Shown here: one piece after another, positions 31,569 through 41,379 of the stretch | Layout: every line of letters starts with the position of its first letter | Position numbering within the stretch: position 1 is the first letter of the stretch | NCBI RefSeq assembly: GCF_022829605.1 | Contig: NZ_JAKSYD010000303.1 | Coordinates: 1 to 64,000 of the forward strand | Source of the DNA: Methylobacterium sp. E-065 | GTDB taxonomy: Bacteria > Pseudomonadota > Alphaproteobacteria > Rhizobiales > Beijerinckiaceae | Reading direction: 5' to 3' | DNA length: 64,000 nucleotides | Made by a program: the position numbers and the translations under genes | The notes under the pieces: generated by a model | Told to the model about the DNA's origin: nothing | Seen by the model: the letters and a program-made list of their open reading frames with translations, nothing else | Database searches by the model: none

Positions 31569-33119
31569 ATGCCTTTTTCCGACCTGGGACTGAGTGAGAA
31601 AGTCCTGAACGCCGTCGAAACGGCGGGATACACCGAGCCGACGCCGATCCAGGCCGAGGCCATTCCCCACGTGCTGGCGCGCCGCGACGTCCTCGGTATC
31701 GCCCAGACCGGGACCGGCAAGACTGCCGCCTTCACGCTGCCGATGCTGACGCTGCTGGAGAACGGCCGCGCCCGGGCGCGGATGCCGCGCACGCTCATCC
31801 TCGAGCCGACCCGCGAGCTGGCCGCCCAGGTGGTCGAGAACTTCGACCGCTACGGCACCAACCACAAGCTCAACGTGGCGCTGATCATCGGCGGCGTCTC
31901 CTTCGCCGATCAGGACGCCAAGCTGATGCGCGGCACGGACGTGCTGATCGCGACGCCCGGCCGCCTGCTCGACCATTTCGAGCGGGGCAAGCTGCTGCTC
32001 ACCGGTGTCGAGCTCCTCGTGATCGATGAGGCCGACCGGATGCTCGACATGGGGTTCATCCCCGATATCGAGCGCATCGTGAAGATGGTGCCGTTCACCC
32101 GGCAGACCCTGTTCTTCTCCGCGACCATGCCGCCGGAGATCGAGCGGCTGGCCGACATGTTCCTGCACAACCCGCAGCGGGTCGAGGTGGCGCGGCCGGC
32201 CTCCACGGCCACCACGATCACGCAGCGCCTCGTCGCCACCGGCTCCGAGGGCCATTCCAAGCGCGAGCGGCTGCGGGACCTGATCCGCGGCGAGGCCGAG
32301 CTCAAGAACGGGATCATCTTCTGCAACCGGAAACGTGATGTCGCCCTGCTGCAGAAATCGCTGGTGAGCCACGGCTTCGACGCGGTGGCGCTCCATGGCG
32401 ACATGGATCAGCGCGCGCGCACCACGGCCCTCGACGGGTTCCGGAACGGCGAGACCGCCCTGCTGGTCGCCAGCGACGTGGCGGCGCGCGGGCTCGACAT
32501 CCCGGCGGTCAGCCACGTCTTCAACTTCGACGTGCCGCACCACCCGGAGGACTACGTCCACCGGATCGGCCGTACCGGCCGCGCGGGCCGGAGCGGCACG
32601 GCCTACACGCTTGCGTCGCCGGAGGATGCGCGCTCGCTCGGGGCCATCGAGACGTTGATCGGCCAGCCGATCCCGTGGTTCGACGGCGATCTGACCTCGG
32701 TGTCCGATTCCTCCGGCGAGACCAGCACCCGCCATCGCGGCCGCTCCGGCGAGGGCCGCCGGGGGGCCCGCTCGGCCAAGGGCGCTGCCTCAGGCGGTGG
32801 TCGGAGCGCCGAGGCCGGGGAGCGCCCGAAGGCGCGCGGCGGGCGCGGCGGATCTTCTGCTGCTCCGCGGGCCGAGAGCCGGCCTGCATCTGCGGCTCCG
32901 CGGGCTGAGAGCCGCCCCGCATCCGCGGCTCCGCGGGCTGAGAGCCGGCCCGCATCCGCTGCCCCGCGGGCCCAGAGCCGACCGGAGCCGCGCCGCGAGG
33001 AGCGGGTGCGGGACGAGCGCGGGCGCCGGCATGAGCCGGAGGGCGACACCCCCGTCGGCCTGGGGTCGCACGTGCCCGCCTTCCTGCTTCGTCCAGTCTT
33101 GGCGAAGAAAGATAAATAA
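31569..33119 (+). CDS. DEAD-box ATP-dependent RNA helicase (RhlE type)
   Basis: A 516-residue helicase. The Q motif is FSDLGLSEKVLNAVETAGYT to PTPIQ; motif I is AQTGTGKT (45-52); then PTRELAAQV, TPGRLLDH, the DEAD box in VIDEADRMLDMGF and SAT in FFSATMPPEIE. The second RecA domain has IIFCNRKRDVALL, ASDVAARGLDIP and HRIGRTGRAGR. The core ends near 375. A basic, disordered tail follows with four tandem copies of AAPRAESRPAS and a conserved-looking end (GLGSHVPAFLLRPVL). RhlE-like proteins remodel rRNA and mRNA structure. Confidence 0.95.
   Translation: MPFSDLGLSEKVLNAVETAGYTEPTPIQAEAIPHVLARRDVLGIAQTGTGKTAAFTLPMLTLLENGRARARMPRTLILEPTRELAAQVVENFDRYGTNHKLNVALIIGGVSFADQDAKLMRGTDVLIATPGRLLDHFERGKLLLTGVELLVIDEADRMLDMGFIPDIERIVKMVPFTRQTLFFSATMPPEIERLADMFLHNPQRVEVARPASTATTITQRLVATGSEGHSKRERLRDLIRGEAELKNGIIFCNRKRDVALLQKSLVSHGFDAVALHGDMDQRARTTALDGFRNGETALLVASDVAARGLDIPAVSHVFNFDVPHHPEDYVHRIGRTGRAGRSGTAYTLASPEDARSLGAIETLIGQPIPWFDGDLTSVSDSSGETSTRHRGRSGEGRRGARSAKGAASGGGRSAEAGERPKARGGRGGSSAAPRAESRPASAAPRAESRPASAAPRAESRPASAAPRAQSRPEPRREERVRDERGRRHEPEGDTPVGLGSHVPAFLLRPVLAKKDK
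32859..32990 (+). repeat. 33-bp tandem repeat inside the helicase gene
   Basis: Four head-to-tail 33-base units at 32859, 32892, 32925 and 32958 encode AAPRAESRPAS three times and AAPRAQSRPEP once. Units differ by only a few third-position changes. The repeat keeps the reading frame, so copy-number change would lengthen or shorten the basic tail without frameshift. Confidence 0.9.
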
Positions 33120-33221
33120 CAAGACTATTCCGGCTTAACGTCCCATCTACCCACCTGCCGTAGATTGGTTTTCAGGCCCCGCGCGCCCAAGCGCCGGTGG
33201 TCTGGGAGCGGCAGGACCGGA

Positions 33222-34280
33222 ATGAGCCAGGAGACCCATTCGGATCGTGATCGCAGCTTCGCGCTGGCGAAGCGGGCGCACGATCTGATTCGCGACTACG
33301 GCCCTTCCGCGACCCCCCGCGCCTATGCGGTCTGGTACACCTACGTCGCGGCGGAAATTCCCCTGCTCAGCGACGCGGTGAAGCGCCTCACCACCGAGAA
33401 TGGCGCCCTCACCGAGGCCGATATCGACGACCTGCACGAGACGTATCTCGATGGGCGGCGTCTCGCGACCGCGGCCGGGGACATCAGCGGCGTGGTCCTG
33501 AGCGAGATCGCCGCCGTCACCGATATCCTCGACCTCTCCCTCGGCTCCACCGCCCAGTTCGGCGAATCCCTGCGCGGGCTGGCCCAGGACCTCGCCCAGG
33601 GCCTGCCGAGCGGCGCGCGGCTGGGCGAGATCGTCGCGACGCTTGCGTCCACGACGCGCGAGGTCGCGGTGAACAACCGGGTGCTCGAAGCGCGCATGCG
33701 CGAGACCCGCAGCGAGATCGAGACCCTGCGCGAGAAGCTGGAGGCGACCCGCCTCGAGAGCCTGACCGACACGCTGACCGGCCTGTCCAACCGCAAGTCG
33801 TTCGAGGAGGCCCTGAAGGCGGCCATGGACGCGGCGCGCCTGCGGGCCGGCCCGATGAGCCTGATCATCCTCGACATCGACTTCTTCAAGCGCTTCAACG
33901 ACCAGTACGGCCATCTGACGGGCGATCAGGTGCTCCGGCTCGTGGCGATCGTGATGCGCGAGAAAGCCGGCAAAACCGCGCAGCTCGCCCGGTTCGGCGG
34001 CGAGGAGTTCGGCATCGTCCTGCCCGGGGCGGACCGCAGCGCCGCGCGGCAGGTGGCCGAGACGGTCCGCGCCAGCGTGATGGGGCGGGAACTCGTGAAG
34101 CGCTCGACGGGGGAATCGCTCGGCAAGGTCACGGTGTCGCTCGGCGTCGCGGTTTTGCGCCCGGGCGACACGCCGGCCTCGCTGATGGAGCGGGCCGACC
34201 TGTGCATGTTCGCGGCCAAGCGCGGCGGCCGTAACCGCGCCGTGGACGACACCGCCGAGGCCCTAACGCAGGTGGCGTAA
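33222..34280 (+). CDS. diguanylate cyclase (GGDEF domain)
   Basis: The 352-residue soluble protein from ATG 33222 makes cyclic di-GMP. Its N-terminal half is alpha-helical and probably a sensory or dimerisation region (about 1-180, ending in a coiled coil RETRSEIETLREKLEATRLE). The GGDEF domain follows: DTLTGLSNRKSFEEALKAAM, LIILDIDFFKRFNDQYGHLT and the catalytic GGEEF in ARFGGEEFGIVLPGADR. An RxxD inhibitory site five residues before GGEEF is not obvious. The architecture resembles the Methylobacterium/Caulobacter GGDEF proteins with a DUF-type helical N-terminus. Confidence 0.94.
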   Translation: MSQETHSDRDRSFALAKRAHDLIRDYGPSATPRAYAVWYTYVAAEIPLLSDAVKRLTTENGALTEADIDDLHETYLDGRRLATAAGDISGVVLSEIAAVTDILDLSLGSTAQFGESLRGLAQDLAQGLPSGARLGEIVATLASTTREVAVNNRVLEARMRETRSEIETLREKLEATRLESLTDTLTGLSNRKSFEEALKAAMDAARLRAGPMSLIILDIDFFKRFNDQYGHLTGDQVLRLVAIVMREKAGKTAQLARFGGEEFGIVLPGADRSAARQVAETVRASVMGRELVKRSTGESLGKVTVSLGVAVLRPGDTPASLMERADLCMFAAKRGGRNRAVDDTAEALTQVA

Positions 34281-34281
34281 C

Positions 34282-34424
34282 GGGTTTCGAAAGGGCGAGC
34301 CCTTTCGCGGGTGCAGGGCAGAGCCCTGCGATACGGCTCTTCCACCCCCTCGAAGGGGGTGAAAGAGCCGTTTGTCGGGGTTTCACCCCAACACCCCACC
34401 AAAGGACGCGTCCTTTGGGAACCC
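34282..34424. repeat. dispersed palindromic repeat, family A copy 2
   Basis: It starts GGGTTTCGAAAGGGCGAGCC and ends AAAGGACGCGTCCTTTGGGA on the plus strand, the reverse orientation of copy 1. The middle contains an extra long hairpin, GGCTCTTCCACCCCCTCGAA paired with GGGGGTGAAAGAGCC. It begins two bases after the diguanylate cyclase stop and ends just before the stop of the convergent IscA-type gene. Confidence 0.85.
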
Positions 34425-34430
34425 GGGACG

Positions 34431-34808
34431 TCAGACCGGAGCGGGGATCCGGTCGGCCGAGACCGGCGTGATCGCCACGGACTCGCCGCAGCCGCAGGCG
34501 GAGGTCTGGTTCGGGTTGTTGAACACGAACTGCGAGGCGAGCTTGTTGGTGGTGAAATCCATCTCGGTGCCGAGCAGGAACAGCACCGCCTTCGGATCCA
34601 CGAACACCCGCACGCCGCGATCCTCGACCACGTCCTCGCCGGGCTTGGCGGCTTCCGCATACTCCATCGTGTACGACATGCCGGCGCAGCCGCCGTTGCG
34701 GACGCCGACTCGCAGGCCGGCGATCGGCCGGTCGGCATCCGCCATGATCGCCTTGATCCGATCGGCGGCCCGATCGGTCAGCGAGAGAACCTTGAACCCA
34801 GTCGACAT
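34431..34808 (-). CDS. iron-sulfur cluster assembly accessory protein (SufA/IscA/ErpA type)
   Basis: From ATG 34808 the product is a 125-residue A-type carrier that delivers Fe-S clusters to target enzymes. The three conserved Cys are Cys41 (RNGGCAGMSY) and Cys105/Cys107 (SACGCGES). The length and the CGC motif near the C-terminus, followed by a 15-residue tail, are typical of alphaproteobacterial SufA-like proteins. A GTG six bases upstream is an alternative start. It stands alone, away from a suf operon; in this window TopA is not a client but HpnJ and other radical SAM enzymes would need clusters. Confidence 0.93.
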   Translation of the reverse strand: MSTGFKVLSLTDRAADRIKAIMADADRPIAGLRVGVRNGGCAGMSYTMEYAEAAKPGEDVVEDRGVRVFVDPKAVLFLLGTEMDFTTNKLASQFVFNNPNQTSACGCGESVAITPVSADRIPAPV

Positions 34809-34930
34809 CGTCACCCTCCCGCCGATCCGGGTTCAAGGCCCGGGGGCGCGTATTCTGACCGCTACAAGATAAGCATTGGGCGGCAGTCGGTCCACCGCGC
34901 CCGGGTCACACCCGCCCGGCATTCGGCGCG

Positions 34931-35914
34931 TCAGGCCGTGAGCTGCGCAAACGTCGCGAGATCGACATTGCCGCCGCTGATCACCACGCCGACCCGCTTG
35001 TCCCTGATATCCACCAGCCCGTGCAGCACCGCCGCCGCCGCGAGGCAGCCGGTCGGCTCGACCACGATCTTCATCCGGCTCGCGAAGAACCGCATGGTCT
35101 CGACGAGCTGTGCGTCCGACACCGTGACGATGTCGGCCACGTGGCTCTGGATGATCCCGAAGGTGAGCGCGCCGAGCGCCGTCGATTGCGCCCCGTCGGC
35201 GATGGTGCGGGGCACCGAGATCGTGACGATCCGGCCATCCCGGAACGAACGCTGCCCGTCATTGCCAGCCTCGGGCTCGACGCCGATCACCCGGCAGCCC
35301 GGGGACAGTTCCGCGGCGGCGAGCGCGCAGCCCGCGAGCTGGCCGCCGCCGCCGAGGCAGGCCACCAGCATGTCGAGCTGGCCCACGGTCTCGATCAGCT
35401 CCTGCGCCAGCGTCCCCTGCCCGGCTATGACGTCGGGATGGTTGAACGGCGGGATCAGGGTCAGGCCCCGGGGCTCCGCGATCGACCGGCCGAGCGCCTC
35501 CCGGTCCTGGCTGTAGCGGTCGTACAGGATCACCTCGGCGCCGTAGCCGCGGGTGCCCTCGATCTTCGCCGCCGGGGCGTCCGCCGGCATGATGATCGTG
35601 GCCGGGGCGCCGAGCAGGCGGCAGGCCAGGGCGACCGCCTGGGCGTGGTTGCCCGACGAGAAGGTGATCACCCCGCGGGCGCGCTCCGCCTCGGACAGGG
35701 CGCTGATGGCGTTGTAGGCCCCGCGGAACTTGAAGGCCCCGGCCCGCTGCAGGTTCTCGGCCTTGAAGAACAGTGTTGCGCCGGTCATCGCGTCCGCGGT
35801 GCGGGAGGTGAGCACCGGTGTGCGGTGCGCGGCCCCCGCGATGCGCTCGGCCGCGCGCGCCACGTCGGCATAGGTGGGCAGGCGGGTGGCCGCCGCGCCG
35901 TGTTCGCCCTGCAT
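34931..35914 (-). CDS. threonine/serine dehydratase (PLP fold type II)
   Basis: The 327-residue protein from ATG 35914 is a tryptophan-synthase-beta-fold lyase. The Schiff-base Lys62 lies in AGAFKFRGAYNAISAL. SSGNHAQAVALACRLLG is the substrate Asn loop, ACLGGGGQLAGCALAA the phosphate-binding loop and VVEPTGCLAAAAVL the cofactor end. It lacks the C-terminal ACT regulatory domain of biosynthetic IlvA, so it is a catabolic-type threonine ammonia-lyase or a hydroxyaspartate/serine dehydratase. The substrate cannot be fixed from sequence. The longer frame to 36010 is rejected because its extra residues are Arg/Gly/Pro-rich. Confidence 0.92.
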   Translation of the reverse strand: MQGEHGAAATRLPTYADVARAAERIAGAAHRTPVLTSRTADAMTGATLFFKAENLQRAGAFKFRGAYNAISALSEAERARGVITFSSGNHAQAVALACRLLGAPATIIMPADAPAAKIEGTRGYGAEVILYDRYSQDREALGRSIAEPRGLTLIPPFNHPDVIAGQGTLAQELIETVGQLDMLVACLGGGGQLAGCALAAAELSPGCRVIGVEPEAGNDGQRSFRDGRIVTISVPRTIADGAQSTALGALTFGIIQSHVADIVTVSDAQLVETMRFFASRMKIVVEPTGCLAAAAVLHGLVDIRDKRVGVVISGGNVDLATFAQLTA

Positions 35915-36140
35915 CGGATCCCGCCTCGTTCCCGCTCCGTGGGGCCGAGTCATACGGGCGATCGGCCCCCCGCGCATCCCGGTCCCACGCACGGCTGCAA
36001 GCGGAGCCATTCGTCGGCTCAGGGCTTATCCCGACAGGATCAATCTTGGCAGCAGCGCTGGGGGGCGGCGTCGTCATGCGGATGGGATCGAACGGACGAC
36101 GCGGCACGGCCGCTGACCGGCTGGCCGGAGGGGGCGCCCG

Positions 36141-36365
36141 GTGAGCGGCTGGGTGCGCGCGCAAAAGCCGGGCGACGGGGCGACCGAGGTCACGTTCCGG
36201 GGCCGCGGGCTGGCCCTGCGCGCCGGCGGGCGGCTGATCCTCTTGGTGTGTCCGCTCTGCTCGCAGCGGAACGCGCAGCGGGGGGCCGAGCGGGGGATCT
36301 GTGAGTGGTGCGCGTATGTGCCTTCGCCGGAGGAGGCGGAACCGGTGGAGGTGGGGCGGGGGTGA
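36141..36365 (+). CDS. small Cys4 zinc-ribbon-like hypothetical protein
   Basis: 74 residues with two CxxC pairs, VCPLCSQRN and ICEWCAYVP, about 17 residues apart, a likely zinc-binding knuckle. The first half (EVTFRGRGLALRAGGRLILL) is predicted as beta strands. No named family was recognised, although similar short CPLC/CEWC proteins seem to occur in Methylobacterium. The gene is G+C-rich like the host. Its stop is directly followed by the AT-rich island that carries the HNH gene. Confidence 0.65.
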   Translation: MSGWVRAQKPGDGATEVTFRGRGLALRAGGRLILLVCPLCSQRNAQRGAERGICEWCAYVPSPEEAEPVEVGRG

Positions 36366-37556
36366 GCTTTTCCGCCTTTGATTGACGCTCACTCTTCCAC
36401 AAAGATCTGCGGCTTAAACAAAATGAAACTTCAACAATCTGATGAAGAGGTAGCACGACTTATCCACGAAGCTACCCTTTTCTACGCGAAGAATTATGAC
36501 CTTAAAACTTGGCGCGTCGGTCGAGGCGGCTCTGACAAATTATTTCTAGGAAGTGCAACAAATCGCAAATGTCGCTTTTGTAGACGTTCTGAGCCAGACG
36601 TTTCGTTCCGAAATAACGCTCACGCTATACCAGAGGCGTTGGGAAACAACACGGTATTTTCGAATTTCGAATGCGATGTTTGCAATCAAGAGTTCGGGGA
36701 CACGATTGAGAATGACTTTGGAAACTGGTTTTTGCCTCGAAGAATGCTGGCGGGTCTAAAAGGAAAAAATAAATACCCGAAAATAAAGAGTAAGGACAGA
36801 AAATCCCGGCTCGATTGGCGAGATACTGGACTCCATGTTGATAATGCAGATGAGAGTGATTTCTTCATCGCAGACGAAGAAAGTAAAACGCTGAAATTAA
36901 ACTTAGATGTGCCGTCTTATATCCCAATAAACGTATGGAGGGCGTTTGTAAAAATGGGTATAAGTCTCGTCGACGAAAGCAGATACCGTTATTTCAGTGA
37001 TGCTGTAGCATGGGTTAAGGGTGATTTGAAGCCAGATGAACGTGTTCGGACATGGCCCATACAATCTTATGCTATGCCTGGGCCAAGCAAAATTACAGAT
37101 GTGACCATCGCAATGCTTTATAGAAATAACGATTGGTTAAAACTACCTTATGCGATGCTATTAATCAATTATGGTATTCACTCTTTCCAGGTGCACATTC
37201 CATCTTCGGCGAAAGATTTTATGGTGGAAGACGGCGGTATAGATATGCCACTCGTGCCAATGTTTAGCGCGGCGGATATAAAACAGTATGGTGTTCCACA
37301 ATTGATAGAGCTGGATTTTTCTGGCGACCAAGTGGTCAAGGGAGAGAGATTTACATTTAGGGGGACATACAGTGGGGTGACCGAATTATAGATTGACGCT
37401 TATTTCGTCTCGAACATGTTCTTTGTCGCGCACTTTAGCGGAATTTGCCTTCAAAATTGCCCCTGTGGAGGCGTATATTTCAAACTAGTTAACCTTCGGA
37501 ATAATTGAGTACCCCGAAGGATTGAAGTAAAGATCGGTCGAAAATTAGTTTCCCGC
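36366..37556. other. AT-rich island, probably acquired
   Basis: Base composition drops abruptly from about 70% to about 43% G+C immediately after the stop of the small zinc-ribbon gene and returns to host level at the lpd stop. The island has one full-length gene (HNH endonuclease). A 10-bp direct repeat GATTGACGCT occurs at 36380-36389 and again at 37391-37400, bracketing that gene almost exactly. No integrase, transposase or tRNA is present. The right flank (37401-37556) is non-coding. Confidence 0.7.
36423..37391 (+). CDS. HNH endonuclease-type protein, AT-rich foreign gene
   Basis: A 322-residue protein. The N-terminal third has the zinc-bound HNH core: CRFC (50-53), HAIPEALGN (His67) and CDVCN (84-88), followed by FGDTIENDFG. 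The first 40 residues are helical. The C-terminal 200 residues have no recognisable domain and mix charged and aromatic residues (IPINVWRAFVKMGISLVDES, LPYAMLLINYGIHSFQVHIP), probably a target-recognition or sensor region. Codons end mostly in A/T, unlike every neighbour, so recent transfer is likely. It could be a single-gene defence nuclease or an orphan from a mobile element. The start is ATG 36423; a TTG at 36378 is possible. Confidence 0.85.
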   Translation: MKLQQSDEEVARLIHEATLFYAKNYDLKTWRVGRGGSDKLFLGSATNRKCRFCRRSEPDVSFRNNAHAIPEALGNNTVFSNFECDVCNQEFGDTIENDFGNWFLPRRMLAGLKGKNKYPKIKSKDRKSRLDWRDTGLHVDNADESDFFIADEESKTLKLNLDVPSYIPINVWRAFVKMGISLVDESRYRYFSDAVAWVKGDLKPDERVRTWPIQSYAMPGPSKITDVTIAMLYRNNDWLKLPYAMLLINYGIHSFQVHIPSSAKDFMVEDGGIDMPLVPMFSAADIKQYGVPQLIELDFSGDQVVKGERFTFRGTYSGVTEL

Positions 37557-38996
<1,440 letters not shown>

Positions 38997-39009
38997 CGTG
39001 TGCTCCGCC

Positions 39010-40413
39010 TCAGACCAGCATGCCCATCGGGTTCTCGATCAGCCCCTTGAAGGCCGAGACCAGCTCCGCGCCGAGCGCTCCGTCGAGCACCCGGTGGTCG
39101 CACGACAGGGTGGCGGTCATCACCTGCGCCACGGCCGGGGCCCCGTCGCGCACGACGATGCGCTTCTCGCCCGCGCCCACCGCCAGGATGCTGGATTGCG
39201 GCGGGTTGATCACCGCGGTGAAGTGCTTGATCCCGAACATGCCGAGGTTCGACACCGAGGTAACGCCGCCCTGGTACTCCTCGGGCTTCAGCTTCTTGGC
39301 CCGGGCGCGGGCGGCAAAGTCCTTCATCTCGTTGGAGATGGTCGAGAGCGTCTTCTCGTTGGCCCGGCGGATCACCGGGGTGAACAGCCCGCCGTCGATC
39401 GCCACCGCGACGCCGACCTCGGCGTTCTTGAAGCGCAGGATCCGGTCCTCGGCCCAGACCGCATTGGCGGCGGGCACCCGGGTCAGCGCGAGGCCCATCG
39501 CCTTGATGACGAAGTCGTTCACCGAGAGCTTGAAGGCGGGCTTGCCGTCCTTGTCCTTGCCGGCGGAGGCGTTCAGCGTCTCGCGCAGCTTCATCAGCGC
39601 GTCGAGCTCGCAATCCACCGTCAGGTAGAAGTGCGGCGCGACCTGCATCGCCTCGGTGAGGCGCTTGGCGATCGTCTTGCGCATGCCGTCGAGCGGCACT
39701 TCCTCGTAGGAATCCTTGGCGAAGAAGCCCCGGACCTGATCGGTCGTGAGCCCGGCCGGCGCGCCGCCGGCAGGCGCGGCCTTCGGGGCGGGGGCTGCCG
39801 CCTTCGGCGCCTCGGCGGCGGCCTGGGGCGCGGGTGCCTTGGTGGCGCCGGAGGCCTTCGCAGCCTGGACGTCGCGGGCGATGATCCGGCCATGCGGGCC
39901 GCTGCCCTGGACGGCACCGAGTTCCACGCCCTCCTGCTTGGCGATCCGGCGGGCCAGCGGCGAGGCGAAGACCCGGCCGCCCGCGCCAGCCTGCGGCGTC
40001 CCGCTCGGCTGCGCGCCCTCCGGCGCCGCGTTGATCCGCTCGTACGACATGTGGCCGCCGCCGGGCGTGGTGTTCTGATCGGCAGCGGAAGCGTTGGCTT
40101 CCGGCTTGGCCGCGCCGTTGGAGGCCGCCTTCGGCGCAGCGCCGCCGGCCTGCACGCTCGCCGGATCCTCGCCCTCGGAGGCGATGATGGCGATCAGGTC
40201 GTTGACCGGCACGTCCGCGGTGCCCTCGGGCACGAGGATCTTGGCGAGCACGCCCTCATCGATGGCCTCCACCTCCATGGTAGCCTTGTCGGTCTCGATC
40301 TCGGCCAGCACGTCGCCGGACTTGACCGGGTCGCCCTCTTTCTTCAGCCACTTGGCGAGGTTGCCCTTCTCCATGGTTGGGGAGAGCGCGGGCATCAGCA
40401 CGTTGATCGGCAT
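39010..40413 (-). CDS. pdhC: pyruvate dehydrogenase E2, dihydrolipoamide acetyltransferase
   Basis: 467 residues: one N-terminal lipoyl domain with the lipoylated Lys43 in EIETDKATMEVEA; an Ala/Pro-rich linker; a peripheral subunit-binding domain (FASPLARRIAKQEGVELGAV, GPHGRIIARDV); a second linker; and the acetyltransferase core ending with the DHRVLDGALGAELVSAFKGL catalytic motif. It forms the structural core of the pyruvate dehydrogenase complex and transfers acetyl groups to CoA. It lies 13 bases upstream of lpd and 4 bases after uma2 in the operon. Confidence 0.97.
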   Translation of the reverse strand: MPINVLMPALSPTMEKGNLAKWLKKEGDPVKSGDVLAEIETDKATMEVEAIDEGVLAKILVPEGTADVPVNDLIAIIASEGEDPASVQAGGAAPKAASNGAAKPEANASAADQNTTPGGGHMSYERINAAPEGAQPSGTPQAGAGGRVFASPLARRIAKQEGVELGAVQGSGPHGRIIARDVQAAKASGATKAPAPQAAAEAPKAAAPAPKAAPAGGAPAGLTTDQVRGFFAKDSYEEVPLDGMRKTIAKRLTEAMQVAPHFYLTVDCELDALMKLRETLNASAGKDKDGKPAFKLSVNDFVIKAMGLALTRVPAANAVWAEDRILRFKNAEVGVAVAIDGGLFTPVIRRANEKTLSTISNEMKDFAARARAKKLKPEEYQGGVTSVSNLGMFGIKHFTAVINPPQSSILAVGAGEKRIVVRDGAPAVAQVMTATLSCDHRVLDGALGAELVSAFKGLIENPMGMLV

Positions 40414-40417
40414 GGCA

Positions 40418-41011
40418 TCAGGTCTCGGGCTGGGCCGGGGCGGCCGGATCGTCGAAGGGGAAGAGGTCGTCGAGGGGGAACGGAACGGCGTCGAAGGGCG
40501 GCAGGGCCACGGTCTCGCCGCACTGGATCGTGGCGAGGAGCACCCAGCGCTCGTTCATGAAGGCAAAGCCTTCGAGTACGCCGGCCGCCGGATCGAGCAG
40601 CCAGAGATGGCCGACACCGGCCTCCCCGTAGATGCGGCGCTTCGGGCCCCGGTCGAGCCGGGTCGTGGACGGCGAGAGGATCCCACAGATCCAATCCGGG
40701 GGCGTCTCTATGAAGGCATCCTCGGGTTCGGTCGGCATCCGCTCGCGGCGCCAGCCCGCCAGATCGGGCACGACCACCTGCAATCCAAGGTGAAGCTCCG
40801 GCTCGATGATGAAGATCCATCCGCCTGGACCACCACGCCCACGTGCGAATGGCCGATCCAGCTCTCCCGACAGGCGGGCTGCGGCCATGCCATGCCGTGG
40901 CCTCGGACGCGGATGCGTCTCCAACGTCCCATCGATGATCTCGGCGACGAGATGCGCCGGGACCGCTTCGAGATCCGCGTAGGTCGCCTGCCGGACGGCC
41001 GCCTCAGCCAT
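40418..41011 (-). CDS. Uma2-family (DUF820) PD-(D/E)XK nuclease-fold protein, catalytic Glu apparently lost
   Basis: A 197-residue protein of the Uma2 restriction-endonuclease-like fold. AEIIDGTLETHPRPRPRHG opens the domain, VVPDLAGWRRERMP has the catalytic Asp, and ILSPSTTRLDRGPKRRIYGE with LWLLDPAAGVLEGF is the conserved second half. The residue just before ILSPST is normally Glu (C-E-I-L-S-P-S-T type). Here it is Gly, encoded GGG, one transition from GAG, so nuclease activity may be lost. It is embedded in the pdh operon, 4 bases before pdhC, on the same strand. Uma2 proteins are usually orphan accessory genes of unknown role. Confidence 0.9.
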   Translation of the reverse strand: MAEAAVRQATYADLEAVPAHLVAEIIDGTLETHPRPRPRHGMAAARLSGELDRPFARGRGGPGGWIFIIEPELHLGLQVVVPDLAGWRRERMPTEPEDAFIETPPDWICGILSPSTTRLDRGPKRRIYGEAGVGHLWLLDPAAGVLEGFAFMNERWVLLATIQCGETVALPPFDAVPFPLDDLFPFDDPAAPAQPET

Positions 41012-41026
41012 GGTCGGATGCCATCG

Positions 41027-41314
41027 CTAGTTGAGGCCGCCGGGGTCGAGCCCCTCGGCCTCCCACCCGGCGCGGATGCGCTCGACCGCCTCCTCCTCCG
41101 ACATGTCGGTCTCCAGCGCGTAGGCGCGGGCCGCCTGCCGGGCGAGGTCGGCCAGAAGCCGTCCCCAGGTCGCCGGATCGTCGAAGGAGCGGCGGAGCGC
41201 GACGCTCACCGCGCCATCGACCACGGCCGCGCGCAGCACCTCGACGCCGCCCTGTTCCCGGGCGTCGGGCGGGATCGCGAGTTCGGCGAAGTCGCTGCTG
41301 GAATCTTGGCTCAT
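41027..41314 (-). CDS. DUF5076 protein
   Basis: 95 residues from ATG 41314, matching the DUF5076 family found beside pdhB in Rhizobiales: SSDFAELAIPPDAREQGGVE, VLRAAVVDGAVSVALRRSFD, and WGRLLADLARQAARAYALET. It is a soluble alpha/beta protein of unknown function. Its place between pdhB and pdhC in many relatives suggests a link to the pyruvate dehydrogenase complex; this is inference from context. It is followed by uma2 after 15 bases. Confidence 0.88.
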   Translation of the reverse strand: MSQDSSSDFAELAIPPDAREQGGVEVLRAAVVDGAVSVALRRSFDDPATWGRLLADLARQAARAYALETDMSEEEAVERIRAGWEAEGLDPGGLN

Positions 41315-41379
41315 GGCGCGCCGGCTGTTCCTTGACCCCCTGCCGGGACGGGGCGGGACCAGGCCCGCCCACGCACCGG

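Noticed and set aside
32859..32990. Tandem 33-bp repeat as a CRISPR array
   Set aside because: Units are contiguous with no unique spacers and remain in frame in a helicase gene.
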